Assembly: GCF_003601975.1 (NCBI RefSeq)
Contig: NZ_QZWZ01000001.1
Span: 490,848 to 554,847 of the forward strand
Length of the DNA: 64,000 nt
Origin: Mesorhizobium waimense
GTDB lineage: Bacteria > Pseudomonadota > Alphaproteobacteria > Rhizobiales > Rhizobiaceae
Reading direction: 5' to 3'
Below, one piece after another: positions 46,675 to 56,110 of this stretch. The translations under genes and the position numbers were made by a program. The notes under the pieces were generated by a model. It saw only the letters and a list, made by a program, of their open reading frames with translations. It did not search any database and was not told the DNA's origin. Position 1 is the first letter of the stretch, and each line of letters starts with the position of its first letter.

Positions 46675-47871
46675 TCAATTCATGGCAGCGACCATGCGCT
46701 CGAGCGCGGTCGCTATCTGGTCGCGGTCACGGCAGACGCACATCCGCAGGAAGGCCGTCGACGAATTTCCGAACAGATGGCCAGGCGCCAACCCGACATG
46801 CGCCGTCTCCAGGATTTTTGCGCAGACGCGACGGGCGTCGCTTTCGCCTTCCATGGCGAAGAATGCATACATGCCGCCGCGCGGCTTCTTGGGCAGCACG
46901 ATGCCGGGGATCTCAGCCAGTCTGCCATAGGCTAGGTCGAGGCCGGTCTTGATCCGCTGCCGGATCTCCTCGACCAGCGGCTCGCCCTGGCGGATCGCCG
47001 CGACGGCGCCGGCCTGGATCGGCGCTGCCGTGCCGCTGTTGACATATTGGGTCATGGCGCCGAGCTGGTCCGCCACCCCCGACGCATGCGTCAGCCAGCC
47101 GACGCGCCAGCCGGTCATCGCCCAGGCCTTCGAGAAACTGTTGACCGAGAGCACCCTGTCTCCATCCTCGGCGATCTGCAGGATCGAAGGCGCCACGTCG
47201 CCGTCGAAATAGAGCCGGCCATAGACCTCGTCGGAAATGATCCAGATGCCGGTGCGCCGGCTGAAGTCGAGCAGGGCCTGCATCTCCTCGCGCGATGCGG
47301 TCCAGCCCGTTGGGTTGGAGGGCGTCGACAGGAAGATCGCCCTGGTGCGCGCGTCGCAGGTCGCAAACAGCCGCTCGAGATCGAGCTGCCAGTCGCCTTT
47401 GAAGTCGAGTGAAAACGGCCGCGGCTCGCCACCGATAAGGTGGATGGCGTTGTGGATGTTGGGCCATTGCGGCGCGACATAGACAACGTTGGTGCCGGTA
47501 TCGACCAGCAGATCCAGCGCCAGGAACAGGGCCTGCATGCCGCCGGGAGTGACCGTTGTGCGTGAAATCGGGATCGGCCGGCCGTGGATGCGCGTCTGGT
47601 ACTCCGACAGCGCTTCGTTCAACGGGGCGTGGCCACGCATGTTGGGCACGTAGAAAGTCAGGCCTTCGTCGAACGCCGCCTTGGCTGCGTCGCGGATGAA
47701 GACCGGTGTCGCCATGTCGCCTTCGCCATACCAAAGCGCGATCACGTCGCCCAGTTCACGAGCGCGCACGGCAAGGTTGGCGATGTTTTCAGTATGCAGA
47801 TCGCGGATTTGGGCGCGAACGCCATCGAAAGCGTAACGCGCGCTGGCCAGAGACGACGACTGGGGCAGCAT
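46675..47871 (-). CDS. Class I/II pyridoxal-phosphate aminotransferase
   Basis: 398 residues from the ATG at 47871; a TTG at 47970 would add a 33-residue tail with no support. Fold I motifs: YVPNMRGHAPLNEALSEYQ, TPSNPTGWTASREEMQALL, WIISDEVYGRLYFDG and the PLP lysine in SVNSFSKAWAMTGWRVGWL. It transfers an amino group from an amino acid or amine to a keto acid. It heads the strand that continues into the amino-acid binding-protein gene 73 bases away, so they may form an operon. The perfect palindrome at 47996-48009 lies 125 bases upstream. Confidence 0.88.
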   Translation of the reverse strand: MLPQSSSLASARYAFDGVRAQIRDLHTENIANLAVRARELGDVIALWYGEGDMATPVFIRDAAKAAFDEGLTFYVPNMRGHAPLNEALSEYQTRIHGRPIPISRTTVTPGGMQALFLALDLLVDTGTNVVYVAPQWPNIHNAIHLIGGEPRPFSLDFKGDWQLDLERLFATCDARTRAIFLSTPSNPTGWTASREEMQALLDFSRRTGIWIISDEVYGRLYFDGDVAPSILQIAEDGDRVLSVNSFSKAWAMTGWRVGWLTHASGVADQLGAMTQYVNSGTAAPIQAGAVAAIRQGEPLVEEIRQRIKTGLDLAYGRLAEIPGIVLPKKPRGGMYAFFAMEGESDARRVCAKILETAHVGLAPGHLFGNSSTAFLRMCVCRDRDQIATALERMVAAMN

Positions 47872-47995
47872 GAACGACAAGGACTGAACCTCGCACCCTG
47901 AACGCCTCGGCAGGCTGCCGGCAAGCCCGTCCGGCACGGCAGCCACGACCGATATTGAATGCTTATCCAAAGCGCCGGACTTTTCAAGGCAAAAG

Positions 47996-48009
47996 TTTTA
48001 AGCTTAAAA
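47996..48009. promoter_or_regulatory. TTTTAAGCTTAAAA palindrome, candidate MarR operator (site 1)
   Basis: A perfect 14-bp palindrome upstream of the aminotransferase gene. A related TTTAAGCTTAAA-like core recurs at 48886, 56049 and 62962, each in a promoter region of the same catabolic island. Assignment to the island's MarR protein is inference. Confidence 0.5.
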
Positions 48010-48049
48010 AGATTTCCGCTGTACCACCGACGCTGTACGTCAAGCCGAA

Positions 48050-48826
48050 CTACAGGCGTTCGCCTCGTGCCAGTTCAGCGCGTGCCGCGGCATAGTTGGC
48101 CGCAGCGCCGGCGCCGAGAAACATCGTGTCGCTGGCCAGGATGAAGAAGCTGGCGCCGATGGCTGCCCATTGGCCGACAGGCTGCGGGCTGGCGCAAAAT
48201 ATGCCGGCGGTCCTGCCGTGCGCGATCGTCACGCCAATGATCGTCCGGATTGCCGCGTTGAGCTTGTCGGCGCCTTGCGCGCCAATCGCATCGATCGACA
48301 CCGAAAGGTCTCCGGGGCCGACGAAGATCACATCGACGCCTTCGACAGCCGCGATCGCCTCGATATTGGCGAGCCCCTCGGCGGTCTCGACCTGTACCGC
48401 GACGACCGTCCTGGCATTGGCCTCGGCGATGTATTCCGGGATGCGGTAGCCATAGCCGGCGGCCCGGCCAGGCCCGACGCCGCGCTCGCCTTGCGGCGGA
48501 TAGCGACAGGCCTTCACCGCCGCCTCAGCTTGGGCAGCGGTCGAGATGCGCGGGACGAGCACACCTTGCGCGCCGCTGTCCAGCACTGCTGCGATCGCCT
48601 CCGGCTGGTGGCCGGGCACGCGCACCATGGCAGGCACCTGATGCAGGTCGGCCGCCCGCACCATGTTTTCGATCATGCCTCTGGACATCTGGGCATGCTC
48701 CCAGTCGATGCAGAGGAAATCGAGACCGGACTGCGCCATCACCTCCACTGCAACGGCATGCGGTATGGCGGCAAACGATCCGATGAGGCTTTTCTTGCCG
48801 ATGCATTTCTGGCGGAATTCGCTCAT
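48050..48826 (-). CDS. HpcH/HpaI family class II aldolase
   Basis: 258 residues from the ATG at 48826, six bases after GGGG. The metal and catalytic residues are those of the HpaI fold: IDWEHAQMS (~50), Arg in VRVPGHQPEAIAAVLDSGAQ, VQVETAEGLANIEAI with the metal-binding Glu and VIFVGPGDLSVS with the metal-binding Asp. It cleaves or forms a 2-keto-3-deoxy or 4-hydroxy-2-oxo acid, yielding pyruvate or glyoxylate and an aldehyde. It could handle an aliphatic end product of ring cleavage in the neighbouring catabolic genes. A palindrome lies in the shared promoter with the divergent monooxygenase gene. Confidence 0.88.
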   Translation of the reverse strand: MSEFRQKCIGKKSLIGSFAAIPHAVAVEVMAQSGLDFLCIDWEHAQMSRGMIENMVRAADLHQVPAMVRVPGHQPEAIAAVLDSGAQGVLVPRISTAAQAEAAVKACRYPPQGERGVGPGRAAGYGYRIPEYIAEANARTVVAVQVETAEGLANIEAIAAVEGVDVIFVGPGDLSVSIDAIGAQGADKLNAAIRTIIGVTIAHGRTAGIFCASPQPVGQWAAIGASFFILASDTMFLGAGAAANYAAARAELARGERL

Positions 48827-48885
48827 GCCGATCCCCTTCTTGGTCCTGCCCAAATCCATATCCGCAAACCGCGATCGCGCGAAGC

Positions 48886-48903
48886 TATTTCAGGCTTGAA
48901 ATA
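48886..48903. promoter_or_regulatory. TATTTCAGGCTTGAAATA palindrome, candidate MarR operator (site 2)
   Basis: An 18-bp palindrome with one G-T mismatch, centred 69 bases from the aldolase start and 55 bases from the monooxygenase start, in their divergent promoter. It shares the TTTCA-N-GCTT core with site 3 at 56049. Confidence 0.5.
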
Positions 48904-48949
48904 TTTTTCCGGAGCCGTAGCGTGCCGTCTCCGCCCAAGAGTTCGCGAC

Positions 48950-50041
48950 ATGATCAAAACCCATCCCCTGCACGGCCCGAACAGGTTGAAGCTCGGAGTC
49001 TTTTCGACCAACGCCGATGGCGGGCTCGCCATCACCGACGTTCCGGAACGCTGGACGGCAAGCTGGCAGGACAATCTGACGGCGGCCCGGATCGCTGACC
49101 GAGCCGGGTTGGAATTCATGCTGCCGATCGCGCGCTGGCGCGGTTTTGGCGGCCGCAACAAGGTGCGCGAGTGGTCGTTCGAGACATTCACCTGGGCGGC
49201 CGCGCTTGCGGTAGCCACCGGACAGATCGGCCTGTTCATGACCGTGCACGTGCCACTCGTGCACCCGCTTTACGCCGCCAAGGCGTTGGCCACGGTCGAC
49301 CACATCAGCCAGGGCCGCGCCGGGCTCAACATCGTCTGCGGCTGGAACCCAAAGGAATTCGGCATGTTCGGCACACCTCTGGTCGAGAAGGGCTACGACC
49401 AGGCAGCCGAGTGGATCGAAATCCTGGAAAAACTCTACGCCTCGGACCAGCCTCTCGACTATGAAGGCACCTACTACCATCTCAAGCAGGCGGTGAGCCG
49501 CCCGGCCAGCCTGCAGCGGCCACGGCCGGTGACCATGAACGCCGCCTTCGGCGGGCCGGGCCGCGATTTCGCCGCCGCCAAATGCGACTATCTGTTCACC
49601 ACCTTTTCCGAAATGGCCGATGCCGGAAAGCACGTGACCGACATTCGCGAACGGGCGGAGAAGCTTGGGCGCGATGTAGGCGTCTACACAGTGGCGCATG
49701 TAGTCTGCCGACAGACGATGGAGGAGGCGCAAGCCTACTACACGCGGTATGCCGTTGATATGGCCGACCATGATGCGGTCGATGCGCATATGGCAGGCAA
49801 GAAGGAATTCTCGCAGTCGCACGATACGCATGCCTATGACCGCTACCGGCAGCGCTTCGCCGGCGGCGCCGGCACCTACCCGCTGATTGGAACGCCGGAA
49901 ACCATCGCCGCAGACATGATTGCCATCGCCGGGCACGGCTACCAGGGCATTGCGCTGTCCTTCGTCAACTACACGCAGGAACTGCCCTATTTCTGCGACC
50001 GCGTGCTGCCTTTGCTGAGGCAGGCGGGCTACCGAGGATAG
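48950..50041 (+). CDS. LLM-class flavin monooxygenase (RutA-like)
   Basis: 363 residues from the ATG at 48950. The sequence fits the bacterial luciferase-like family closest to RutA: KLGVFSTNADGGLAITDVP, then FMLPIARWRGFGG, ISQGRAGLNIVCGWNPKEFG and YEGTYYHLKQAVSRPASLQR. RutA uses FMNH2 and oxygen to open the uracil ring, while related enzymes cleave C-N or C-S bonds. Here it stands in an aromatic/nitrogen catabolic island, divergent from an aldolase and one base away from the convergent Rid-family gene. No flavin reductase gene is adjacent. The substrate is unknown; a heterocyclic or amide intermediate is plausible. Confidence 0.85.
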   Translation: MIKTHPLHGPNRLKLGVFSTNADGGLAITDVPERWTASWQDNLTAARIADRAGLEFMLPIARWRGFGGRNKVREWSFETFTWAAALAVATGQIGLFMTVHVPLVHPLYAAKALATVDHISQGRAGLNIVCGWNPKEFGMFGTPLVEKGYDQAAEWIEILEKLYASDQPLDYEGTYYHLKQAVSRPASLQRPRPVTMNAAFGGPGRDFAAAKCDYLFTTFSEMADAGKHVTDIRERAEKLGRDVGVYTVAHVVCRQTMEEAQAYYTRYAVDMADHDAVDAHMAGKKEFSQSHDTHAYDRYRQRFAGGAGTYPLIGTPETIAADMIAIAGHGYQGIALSFVNYTQELPYFCDRVLPLLRQAGYRG

Positions 50042-50042
50042 C

Positions 50043-50438
50043 TTATTCAGGAATGACAGCCGTCGCCTGGATCTCCACCTTGGCGCGGTCCTCGACCAGC
50101 GCCACCACCTGCATGGCAGCCATCGCCGGAAAGTGCCGCCCGATCACCGCGCGATAGGCCTCGCCGATCCCCTTGAGATTGGCCAGATACTCGGCCTTGT
50201 CGGTGAAATACCAGGTCATCGAGGTGATATGCCCAGGCTCACCGCCGGCCTCGGCCAGCACCGCGACGATGTTCTCAAGCGTCTGCCGCACCTGGCCGAC
50301 AAAATCGTCGGTCTCGAACCGGCATTGCCCGTTCCAGCCGACCTGACCGCCGACGAACACGAGCTGCCCCCGCGCGGCGACGCCATTGGCATAGCCGACG
50401 GGTTTCGCCCAGCCTTCCGGCTGCAGGATCGTGTGCAT
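50043..50438 (-). CDS. Rid-family deaminase-like protein lacking the conserved arginine
   Basis: 131 residues from the ATG at 50438, six bases after GGAGG; an upstream start at 50471 lacks support. The YjgF/Rid fold is clear: LVFVGGQVGWNGQ, then QTLENIVAVLAEAGGEPGHI and RAKVEIQATAVIPE. RidA and RutC keep an arginine in PAR (Arg105 in E. coli RidA) that holds the substrate carboxylate. Here the segment is HFPAMAAMQVVAL, with Met106 at that place. It follows the acyl-CoA dehydrogenase gene by 70 bases at the end of the 2-aminobenzoyl-CoA operon. An enamine hydrolase for a CoA-bound substrate is a reasoned guess. Confidence 0.83.
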   Translation of the reverse strand: MHTILQPEGWAKPVGYANGVAARGQLVFVGGQVGWNGQCRFETDDFVGQVRQTLENIVAVLAEAGGEPGHITSMTWYFTDKAEYLANLKGIGEAYRAVIGRHFPAMAAMQVVALVEDRAKVEIQATAVIPE

Positions 50439-50508
50439 GTCATGCCTCCCGATATTCAATCTTCTTCTCAAAAAATGTCAGCTTCGAAAACAGTCCGATC
50501 TATGGCCC

Positions 50509-51657
50509 TCAGGCCGCGCCCATCACTTGCCTGGCGATCACCACTTTCTGCACGTCGGAGGCGCCCTCGTAGATGCGCAGCGCCCGGATCTCGCGATAGA
50601 GTCTTTCGACGATATGACCCTTGCGCACGCCGTCGCCGCCGTGCAGTTGCACGGCTTTGTCGATCACTTCCTGTGCCTTGTCGGTGGCGAACAGTTTTGC
50701 CATGGCCGCCTCGCGCGTCACTCGCGTGGCCCCCATATCCTTGGTCCAGGCGGCGCGGTAGACGAGCAAGGCAGCGGCATCGACATCGAGTGCCATGTCG
50801 GCGATGTGACCCTGCACCATCTGCAGCTCTGCCATCGGCGCGCCGAACAGTTTTCGTTCGGCCACCCTGCCGATGCTTTCGTCCAGTGCGCGGCGAGCAA
50901 AGCCGAGTGCCGCTGCACCCACTGTCGAGCGGAAGACGTCGAGAACCGACATGGCGATGCGAAAGCCGTCACCCGGTCTGCCGATCAGCGCCGAGGATGG
51001 AACGCGGGCGTTTTCGAAGCAGAGCCGTGCCAGCGGATGCGGCGCGATCACCTCCAGCCGTTCGGCGGTGCTCAGGCCCTTCGTCTCTGCCGGCACGATG
51101 AAGGCTGAAAGCCCCTTGGCGCCCGGCGCCTCGCCGGTGCGGGCAAAGACGACATAGAGGTCGGCGATGCCTCCATTGGAGATCCAAGTCTTTTCGCCCG
51201 ACAGCAGATAGTCGCCACCGTCGCGCGTGGCGGTCATCTCCATGTTGGCGACATCCGATCCCGAGCGCGGCTCCGACAGCGCAAAGGCTGAAATCGCCTT
51301 GCCGGCGCGTGTCTTCGCCAGCCATTGCTGCTGTTCCGGCGTGCCGAACAGACTGAGCGCGCCGGTGCCGAGCCCTTGCATGGCAAAGGCAAAGTCGGCC
51401 AGCCCGTCATGGCGGGCCAGCGTCTCGCGTGTTAGGCAAAGCGTGCGCACGTCAAGGGGGCCGGGATTGTTGGTATCGAGCGCCGTCGGCTTCAGCCAAC
51501 CGTCCCGCCCGAGCTTCGCCACCAGCTCGCGGCAAGCGGCATCGACATCATGGTGATCGACCGGCAGGTTTTTCGCGCACCATGCGTTCAGCTGTTCGGC
51601 GAGCGCGCGGTGGCGATCCTCAAAGAACGGCCAGTTGAGGAAGGAACGGTCAGCCAT
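50509..51657 (-). CDS. Acyl-CoA dehydrogenase
   Basis: 382 residues, normal length. The FAD-binding [17 protein letters not shown] and TWISNGG and the C-terminal [18 protein letters not shown], with the catalytic glutamate in YEGAS, are present. It introduces a 2,3-double bond into an acyl-CoA and passes electrons to ETF. Its ATG shares one base with the stop of the crotonase gene, so the two are translationally coupled. In this operon it likely oxidises a cyclic or ring-opened dicarboxyl-CoA derived from 2-aminobenzoyl-CoA (inference from context). Confidence 0.9.
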   Translation of the reverse strand: MADRSFLNWPFFEDRHRALAEQLNAWCAKNLPVDHHDVDAACRELVAKLGRDGWLKPTALDTNNPGPLDVRTLCLTRETLARHDGLADFAFAMQGLGTGALSLFGTPEQQQWLAKTRAGKAISAFALSEPRSGSDVANMEMTATRDGGDYLLSGEKTWISNGGIADLYVVFARTGEAPGAKGLSAFIVPAETKGLSTAERLEVIAPHPLARLCFENARVPSSALIGRPGDGFRIAMSVLDVFRSTVGAAALGFARRALDESIGRVAERKLFGAPMAELQMVQGHIADMALDVDAAALLVYRAAWTKDMGATRVTREAAMAKLFATDKAQEVIDKAVQLHGGDGVRKGHIVERLYREIRALRIYEGASDVQKVVIARQVMGAA

Positions 51658-52469
51658 CAATTCCCCGCGAACACCGGCGTTTCCTTGGCGACAAAAGCCT
51701 TGTAGGCGCGCTCGAAATCGCCGGTCTGCATGCAGATCGCCTGCGCCTGTGCTTCCGCTTCGATCGCCTGGTCGAGACCCATCGACCATTCCTGGTTGAG
51801 CTGCGTCTTGGTGATGCCGTGGGCGAAGGTCGGGCCGGAGACGATGCGCGCGGCCATCTCCAGTGCGTCGGCCTCGAGCGCCGCTGCCTCGACCAGCCGG
51901 TTGTAGAACCCCCAGCGCTCGCCTTCCGCCCCCGTCATCGTGCGGCCGGTGTAGAGCAGTTCGGCGGCGCGGCCCTGGCCGATGATGCGCGGCAGGATCG
52001 CACAGGCACCCATGTCGCAGCCTGCGAGGCCGACGCGCGTGAACAGGAACGCCGTCTTGGCCTGCGGCGTCGCGATGCGGATGTCCGACGCCATGGCGAT
52101 GATGGCGCCGGCGCCGACCGCCACGCCGTCGACCGCCGCGATGATCGGCTTGCCGCAATTCAGCATCGCCTTGACGAAGTCGCCGGTCATGCGCGTGAAG
52201 GCGAGCAGTTCCTTCATACCCATCCTGACCAGCGGCCCGATGATGTCGTGGACATCGCCGCCCGAGCAGAAATTGCCGCCATTGGGCAGGAACACTACGG
52301 CATCGACATCGTCGGCATAGACGAGGTCGCGAAACGCATCACGCAGCTCGGCATAGCTGTCGAAGGTCAGCGGGTTCTTGCGCTCCGGCCGGTCGAGCCG
52401 GATCTTTGCGATCTTGCCTTCGACCTGCCAGAGAAAGTGCTTGGACTTGCGGCCTGCCATTTGGGTCAT
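51657..52469 (-). CDS. Crotonase-superfamily enzyme lacking both hydratase glutamates
   Basis: 270 residues from the ATG at 52469, six bases after GGGAGGG and overlapping the MarR stop. Crotonase oxyanion-hole regions are present ([31 protein letters not shown]). The two glutamates of true enoyl-CoA hydratase are replaced by Ile123 (GAGAIIAM for GGGCELAM) and Arg145 (FLFTRVG for QPEILLG), and an aspartate appears in [12 protein letters not shown] (Asp152). An Asp near this place serves MenB, BadI and 4-chlorobenzoyl-CoA dehalogenase. Hydrolytic ring opening of a 2-oxocyclohexanecarboxyl-CoA-like intermediate is more likely than simple hydration. Co-operonic with the 2-aminobenzoyl-CoA monooxygenase. 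Confidence 0.85.
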   Translation of the reverse strand: MTQMAGRKSKHFLWQVEGKIAKIRLDRPERKNPLTFDSYAELRDAFRDLVYADDVDAVVFLPNGGNFCSGGDVHDIIGPLVRMGMKELLAFTRMTGDFVKAMLNCGKPIIAAVDGVAVGAGAIIAMASDIRIATPQAKTAFLFTRVGLAGCDMGACAILPRIIGQGRAAELLYTGRTMTGAEGERWGFYNRLVEAAALEADALEMAARIVSGPTFAHGITKTQLNQEWSMGLDQAIEAEAQAQAICMQTGDFERAYKAFVAKETPVFAGN

Positions 52470-52936
52470 TCGCGTCCCTCCCAATTGCTGCGGAATGAGG
52501 TCAGCATGCCGGTCAGCCGGCGCGCTTCCTCCTCGCTGACATTGCCGAGCAACTCGCCGACCCAGCCTTCATGCGCGGCGGCGATCACGGCGAAGGCCTT
52601 CGAACCTTCCTCGGTCAGCCGCACCATCGAAGTGCGGCGGTCGCCGTTGCGGCGGGCCCGCGCGACAAGCCCCTCCGACACCAGCCGGTCGACGATGCCC
52701 GTGACATTGCCGTTGGAGACCAGCAGGAAGCGCGACAGGTCGCTCATCAGCATGCCTTCCGGCGCACGGTAGAGCGCCGCCATCACGTCGAAGCGCGGCA
52801 GCGTGGTGTTGAATTCCTTCTTCAGCCGCTCGCGCAGTTCGGCCTCTATGGTGCGCGAGGCGCGCAGCAGGCGTATCCACAGGCGCAGCCGGTCCTTGCC
52901 GGGTCCTGAAGGGGTGGGCAGGGGACCGGCTACCAT
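52466..52936 (-). CDS. MarR family transcriptional regulator
   Basis: 156 residues from the ATG at 52936, which has AGGAGG upstream and overlaps the SDR stop by seven bases. The winged helix is complete: [40 protein letters not shown] and the wing [16 protein letters not shown]. MarR proteins in aromatic catabolism usually repress their operon until the aryl-CoA or aromatic acid binds. It is the only regulator gene between about 43.5 and 64 kb and is embedded in the operon. It is the obvious candidate to bind the TTTAAGCTTAAA-like palindromes at four promoters here. Confidence 0.9.
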   Translation of the reverse strand: MVAGPLPTPSGPGKDRLRLWIRLLRASRTIEAELRERLKKEFNTTLPRFDVMAALYRAPEGMLMSDLSRFLLVSNGNVTGIVDRLVSEGLVARARRNGDRRTSMVRLTEEGSKAFAVIAAAHEGWVGELLGNVSEEEARRLTGMLTSFRSNWEGRE

Positions 52937-53703
52937 GTCTCGCCTCCTGAAATCGAAATCGCCTGTCCGGTGATCGATGCTGCCGCATCGCCGCACAGCC
53001 ACAGCACTGCGGCTGCGACTTCCTCCGGCTGGATGAAACGTCCCTGCGGATTTGTCGAAGAAAGACTTGTTCGCGCGTCCTCGAGCGAGCGCCCGGTCTT
53101 TTCGACGATGCGCTGGATGGAGGTTTCCAGCATCTCGGTTTCGACGAAGCCTGGGCAAACGGCGTTGACGGTGACGCCGGATCTGGCGGTCTCGGCGGCC
53201 AGCGCCCGCATCAGCCCGACGACACCGTGCTTGGCGGCGACATAGGCCGAAACGTAAGCGTAGCCTTTCAGGCCGGCGGTCGAGGCAACGAAGACGATCC
53301 GGCCCGCCTTGCGCGCCGCCATGCCGGCCAGTGCCGGCTTCACCGTCAGGAACGCGCCCGTCAGGTTGACGTCGAGCGTGCGCTGCCAGTCGCTGAGTGA
53401 GGTCCGCTGCGCAGCCGCGCTGCCGGACATGCCGGCATTGGCGACAACGATGTCGAATTGTCCGCGCGCCGCTTCCGCCTGGCTGTAGAGGGAGGTCATC
53501 GATGCTTCGTTGGTGACATCGGCGGCGATGCCGAAGATGCGGTCGCTTTCCCCCGCGACTTCGGCAAGTGCCGCCTCGCGCCGGCCGCAGATGGTGACCT
53601 TGATACCGGCACCGGCCAATGCCAGCGCGATCGCCCGGCCGACGCCGGAGCCACCGCCGGTGACCAGCGCATGGCGGTCGGCCAATGTCGTGGTGGCGAT
53701 CAT
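52930..53703 (-). CDS. Short-chain dehydrogenase/reductase
   Basis: 257 residues from the ATG at 53703, in ATGA overlap with the preceding flavoprotein gene. Classical SDR motifs: [20 protein letters not shown] (cofactor loop), VANAGMSG, the catalytic serine in [10 protein letters not shown] and Tyr/Lys in SAYVAAKHG. The basic residue after the second beta strand (ICGRREAAL) suggests NADP. In the operon it would oxidise a 3-hydroxyacyl-CoA or reduce a ring ketone formed from 2-aminobenzoyl-CoA. Confidence 0.9.
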   Translation of the reverse strand: MIATTTLADRHALVTGGGSGVGRAIALALAGAGIKVTICGRREAALAEVAGESDRIFGIAADVTNEASMTSLYSQAEAARGQFDIVVANAGMSGSAAAQRTSLSDWQRTLDVNLTGAFLTVKPALAGMAARKAGRIVFVASTAGLKGYAYVSAYVAAKHGVVGLMRALAAETARSGVTVNAVCPGFVETEMLETSIQRIVEKTGRSLEDARTSLSSTNPQGRFIQPEEVAAAVLWLCGDAAASITGQAISISGGETW

Positions 53704-55994
53704 ACTTTCAGCCCCGCTGCCGCGTCGCGCTCGGCCAGCCGATAGATCTGGTCGCGGCCCGGCAGATAGGGATCCGGCCATTTGACGCCGCGGTCGCCGA
53801 GCGCGACGGCAGCATGCAGCGTCCAGTAGGGATCGGTGAGATGCGGCCTTGCCAGCGCGACGAGGTCGGCGCGGCCGGCCATCAGGATCGAGTTGACATG
53901 GTCCGGCTCGTAGATGTTGCCGACCGCCATGGTCGCCATGCCGACCTCGTTGCGGATGCGATCGGAAAACGGCGTCTGGAACATGCGGCCGTAGACAGGT
54001 TTTGCCAGCGCAGAAGTCTGGCCGGCCGAGACGTCGCAGATATCGACGCCGGCCTCGTGCAGCATGCGCGCGATCTCGACCGCCTCGGCAGGCGTTACGC
54101 CTTCGATGCCGACCCAGTCATTGGCCGAAATGCGCATCGAGATCGGCTTTTCCGCCGGCCAGGCGGCGCGCACCGTACGGAAGATTTCCAGCGGGTAGCG
54201 CATGCGGTTTTCCAGCGAGCCGCCATGTTCATCCGTGCGCCGGTTGGTGATTGGCGTGATGAAGGACGACAGCAAATAGCCATGCGCGGCGTGGATCTCC
54301 AGCATGTCGAAGCCGCAACGCGCTGCCATCTCGGCGGAAGCTACGAACTGGTCGCGCACCAGATCCATGTCGGTGCGGTCCATCGCCTTCGGCACCTGGT
54401 TCTGCGGCGACCATGCGACTGCCGAGGCCGCCATCACCGGCCAGTTGCCCGATACCAGCGGCACGTCGGTTCCTTGCCAGCCGAGCCGGGTCGAACCCTT
54501 GGCGCCGGAATGGCCGATCTGGGCGCAGATCTTCGCCTCGGTTTCGGCATGGACGAAATCGACCAGCCGCTTCCACGCCGCCTCGTGCCGCGGGGCGTAG
54601 AATCCTGTGCAGCCGGGCGTAATCCGGCCTTCCGGGCTGACGCAGGTCATCTCGATATAGAGCAGCCCCGCGCCGCCCTTGGCGCGCTCGGCATAGTGGG
54701 CGAAATGCCAGTCGGTCGGACATCCGTCGACGGCCTTGTACTGCGCCATCGGCGAGACGACGATGCGGTTGGCGAGCACCATGTCGCGCAGCTTGAACGG
54801 TGCGAACATCGGCGCACGGCGCAGGCTGTTGCCGCCGGCGCCGGCTTGGCGCTGGAACCATTCCTCGGCGCCGGCCAGCCATTCGGCATCGCGCAGCCGG
54901 AGATTCTCGTGGCTGATGCGCTGCGAGCGGGTCAGCAGCGAATAGTTGAACTGCACCGGGTCGAGGCCGAGATAGCGCTCGACCTCCTCGAACCATTCCA
55001 GCGAATTGCGCGCCGCCGACTGCAGCTTCAGCACTTCGGTGCGCCGCGCATCCTCATATTTGCGGAAGGCTGCCTCGAGATCCGGCTCGGACTCGACATA
55101 GTCGGCCAGCGCCACCGCACTTTCCAGCGCCAGCTTGGTGCCGGAGCCGATAGAAAAATGCGCCGATGCCGCCGCATCGCCCATCAGGGCAAGGTTATTG
55201 TACGACCAGCGCTCGCACAGGACGCGCGGGAAATTGATCCAGGCCGAACCTCTTATATGGTTGGCATTGGTCATCAGCGCATGGCGGCCGAGATGTTTTT
55301 CGAAGATGCGCTCGCAGACCGCGATCGATTCCTGCTGCGTCATCGCGCCGAAGCCGAAGCGCTGCCAGGTCTGCTCACTGCATTCGACGATGAAAGTCGC
55401 GGTCTCGCTGTCGAACTGGTAGGCGTGCGCCCACACCCAGCCATGCTGCGTCTTCTCGAAGATGAAGGTGAAGGCGTCGTCGAATTTCTGGTTGGTGCCA
55501 AGCCAGACGAACTTGCATTTGCGGGTGTCGATGTCGGGCTTGAACACATCGACGAAAGTGCTGCGCGCTCTCGAGTTCAGACCGTCGGCGGCGACCACCA
55601 GATCGTGCGTTTCCATATAGGGCCTGGGGTCGGCGATATCGGTCTCGAAGACGAGCTTGATGCCGAGCTCGCGCGCCCGCCGCTGCAGCAGGGTCAGCAG
55701 CCGCTTGCGGCCGATGCCGCAAAAGCCGTGGCCGGTCGAGACCGTGCGCACGCCGTCATGGATAACCGCGATGTCGTCCCAATAGGCGAAGTGCTTCTTG
55801 ATCCAGACGGCGCTCACCGGATCGTTCTTGGAGAGGTTTTCAAGCGTTTCGGCCGACAGCACCACGCCCCAGCCGAATGTATCGTCGGCACGGTTGCGCT
55901 CGAACACCGTCACGTCATGCGCGGCATCGCGGAGCTTCATCGAAATGGCAAAGTAGAGGCCGGCTGGTCCACCGCCGAGAACCGCAACCTTCAT
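53700..55994 (-). CDS. Bifunctional 2-aminobenzoyl-CoA (salicylyl-CoA) monooxygenase/reductase
   Basis: 764 residues in two fused flavoprotein domains. The N-terminal ~390 residues are a PHBH-type FAD monooxygenase: [33 protein letters not shown], and [20 protein letters not shown]. The C-terminal part (~400-764) is an Old-Yellow-Enzyme-type FMN reductase: [36 protein letters not shown] and [20 protein letters not shown]. This fusion is the hallmark of 2-aminobenzoyl-CoA monooxygenase/reductase of Azoarcus evansii, which hydroxylates and then reduces the ring of anthraniloyl-CoA without a dioxygenase. It leads a six-gene operon; a palindrome lies 55-67 bases upstream. No cognate CoA ligase is in the window. 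Confidence 0.9.
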   Translation of the reverse strand: MKVAVLGGGPAGLYFAISMKLRDAAHDVTVFERNRADDTFGWGVVLSAETLENLSKNDPVSAVWIKKHFAYWDDIAVIHDGVRTVSTGHGFCGIGRKRLLTLLQRRARELGIKLVFETDIADPRPYMETHDLVVAADGLNSRARSTFVDVFKPDIDTRKCKFVWLGTNQKFDDAFTFIFEKTQHGWVWAHAYQFDSETATFIVECSEQTWQRFGFGAMTQQESIAVCERIFEKHLGRHALMTNANHIRGSAWINFPRVLCERWSYNNLALMGDAAASAHFSIGSGTKLALESAVALADYVESEPDLEAAFRKYEDARRTEVLKLQSAARNSLEWFEEVERYLGLDPVQFNYSLLTRSQRISHENLRLRDAEWLAGAEEWFQRQAGAGGNSLRRAPMFAPFKLRDMVLANRIVVSPMAQYKAVDGCPTDWHFAHYAERAKGGAGLLYIEMTCVSPEGRITPGCTGFYAPRHEAAWKRLVDFVHAETEAKICAQIGHSGAKGSTRLGWQGTDVPLVSGNWPVMAASAVAWSPQNQVPKAMDRTDMDLVRDQFVASAEMAARCGFDMLEIHAAHGYLLSSFITPITNRRTDEHGGSLENRMRYPLEIFRTVRAAWPAEKPISMRISANDWVGIEGVTPAEAVEIARMLHEAGVDICDVSAGQTSALAKPVYGRMFQTPFSDRIRNEVGMATMAVGNIYEPDHVNSILMAGRADLVALARPHLTDPYWTLHAAVALGDRGVKWPDPYLPGRDQIYRLAERDAAAGLKV

Positions 55995-56048
55995 GCGTGC
56001 GATCTCCTCTTCGCTTGCTGGTCCGAGTATCGCGCAGCAGGCAAATTA

Positions 56049-56061
56049 TTTCAAGCTTAAA
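56049..56061. promoter_or_regulatory. TTTCAAGCTTAAA site, candidate MarR operator (site 3)
   Basis: A 13-bp imperfect palindrome around AAGCTT, centred about 61 bases upstream of the 2-aminobenzoyl-CoA monooxygenase start, where a repressor would overlap the promoter. It shares its core with the sites at 47996, 48886 and 62962. Confidence 0.5.
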
Positions 56062-56110
56062 GTTTTATATCGAAACGATCCCCGCATCCGCGTATGGCAT
56101 GCGAATGAAC

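Noticed and set aside
53685..56060. Long plus-strand frame opposite the fused monooxygenase/reductase
   Set aside because: Antisense shadow of a well-supported 764-residue enzyme; its composition is unlike a real protein.
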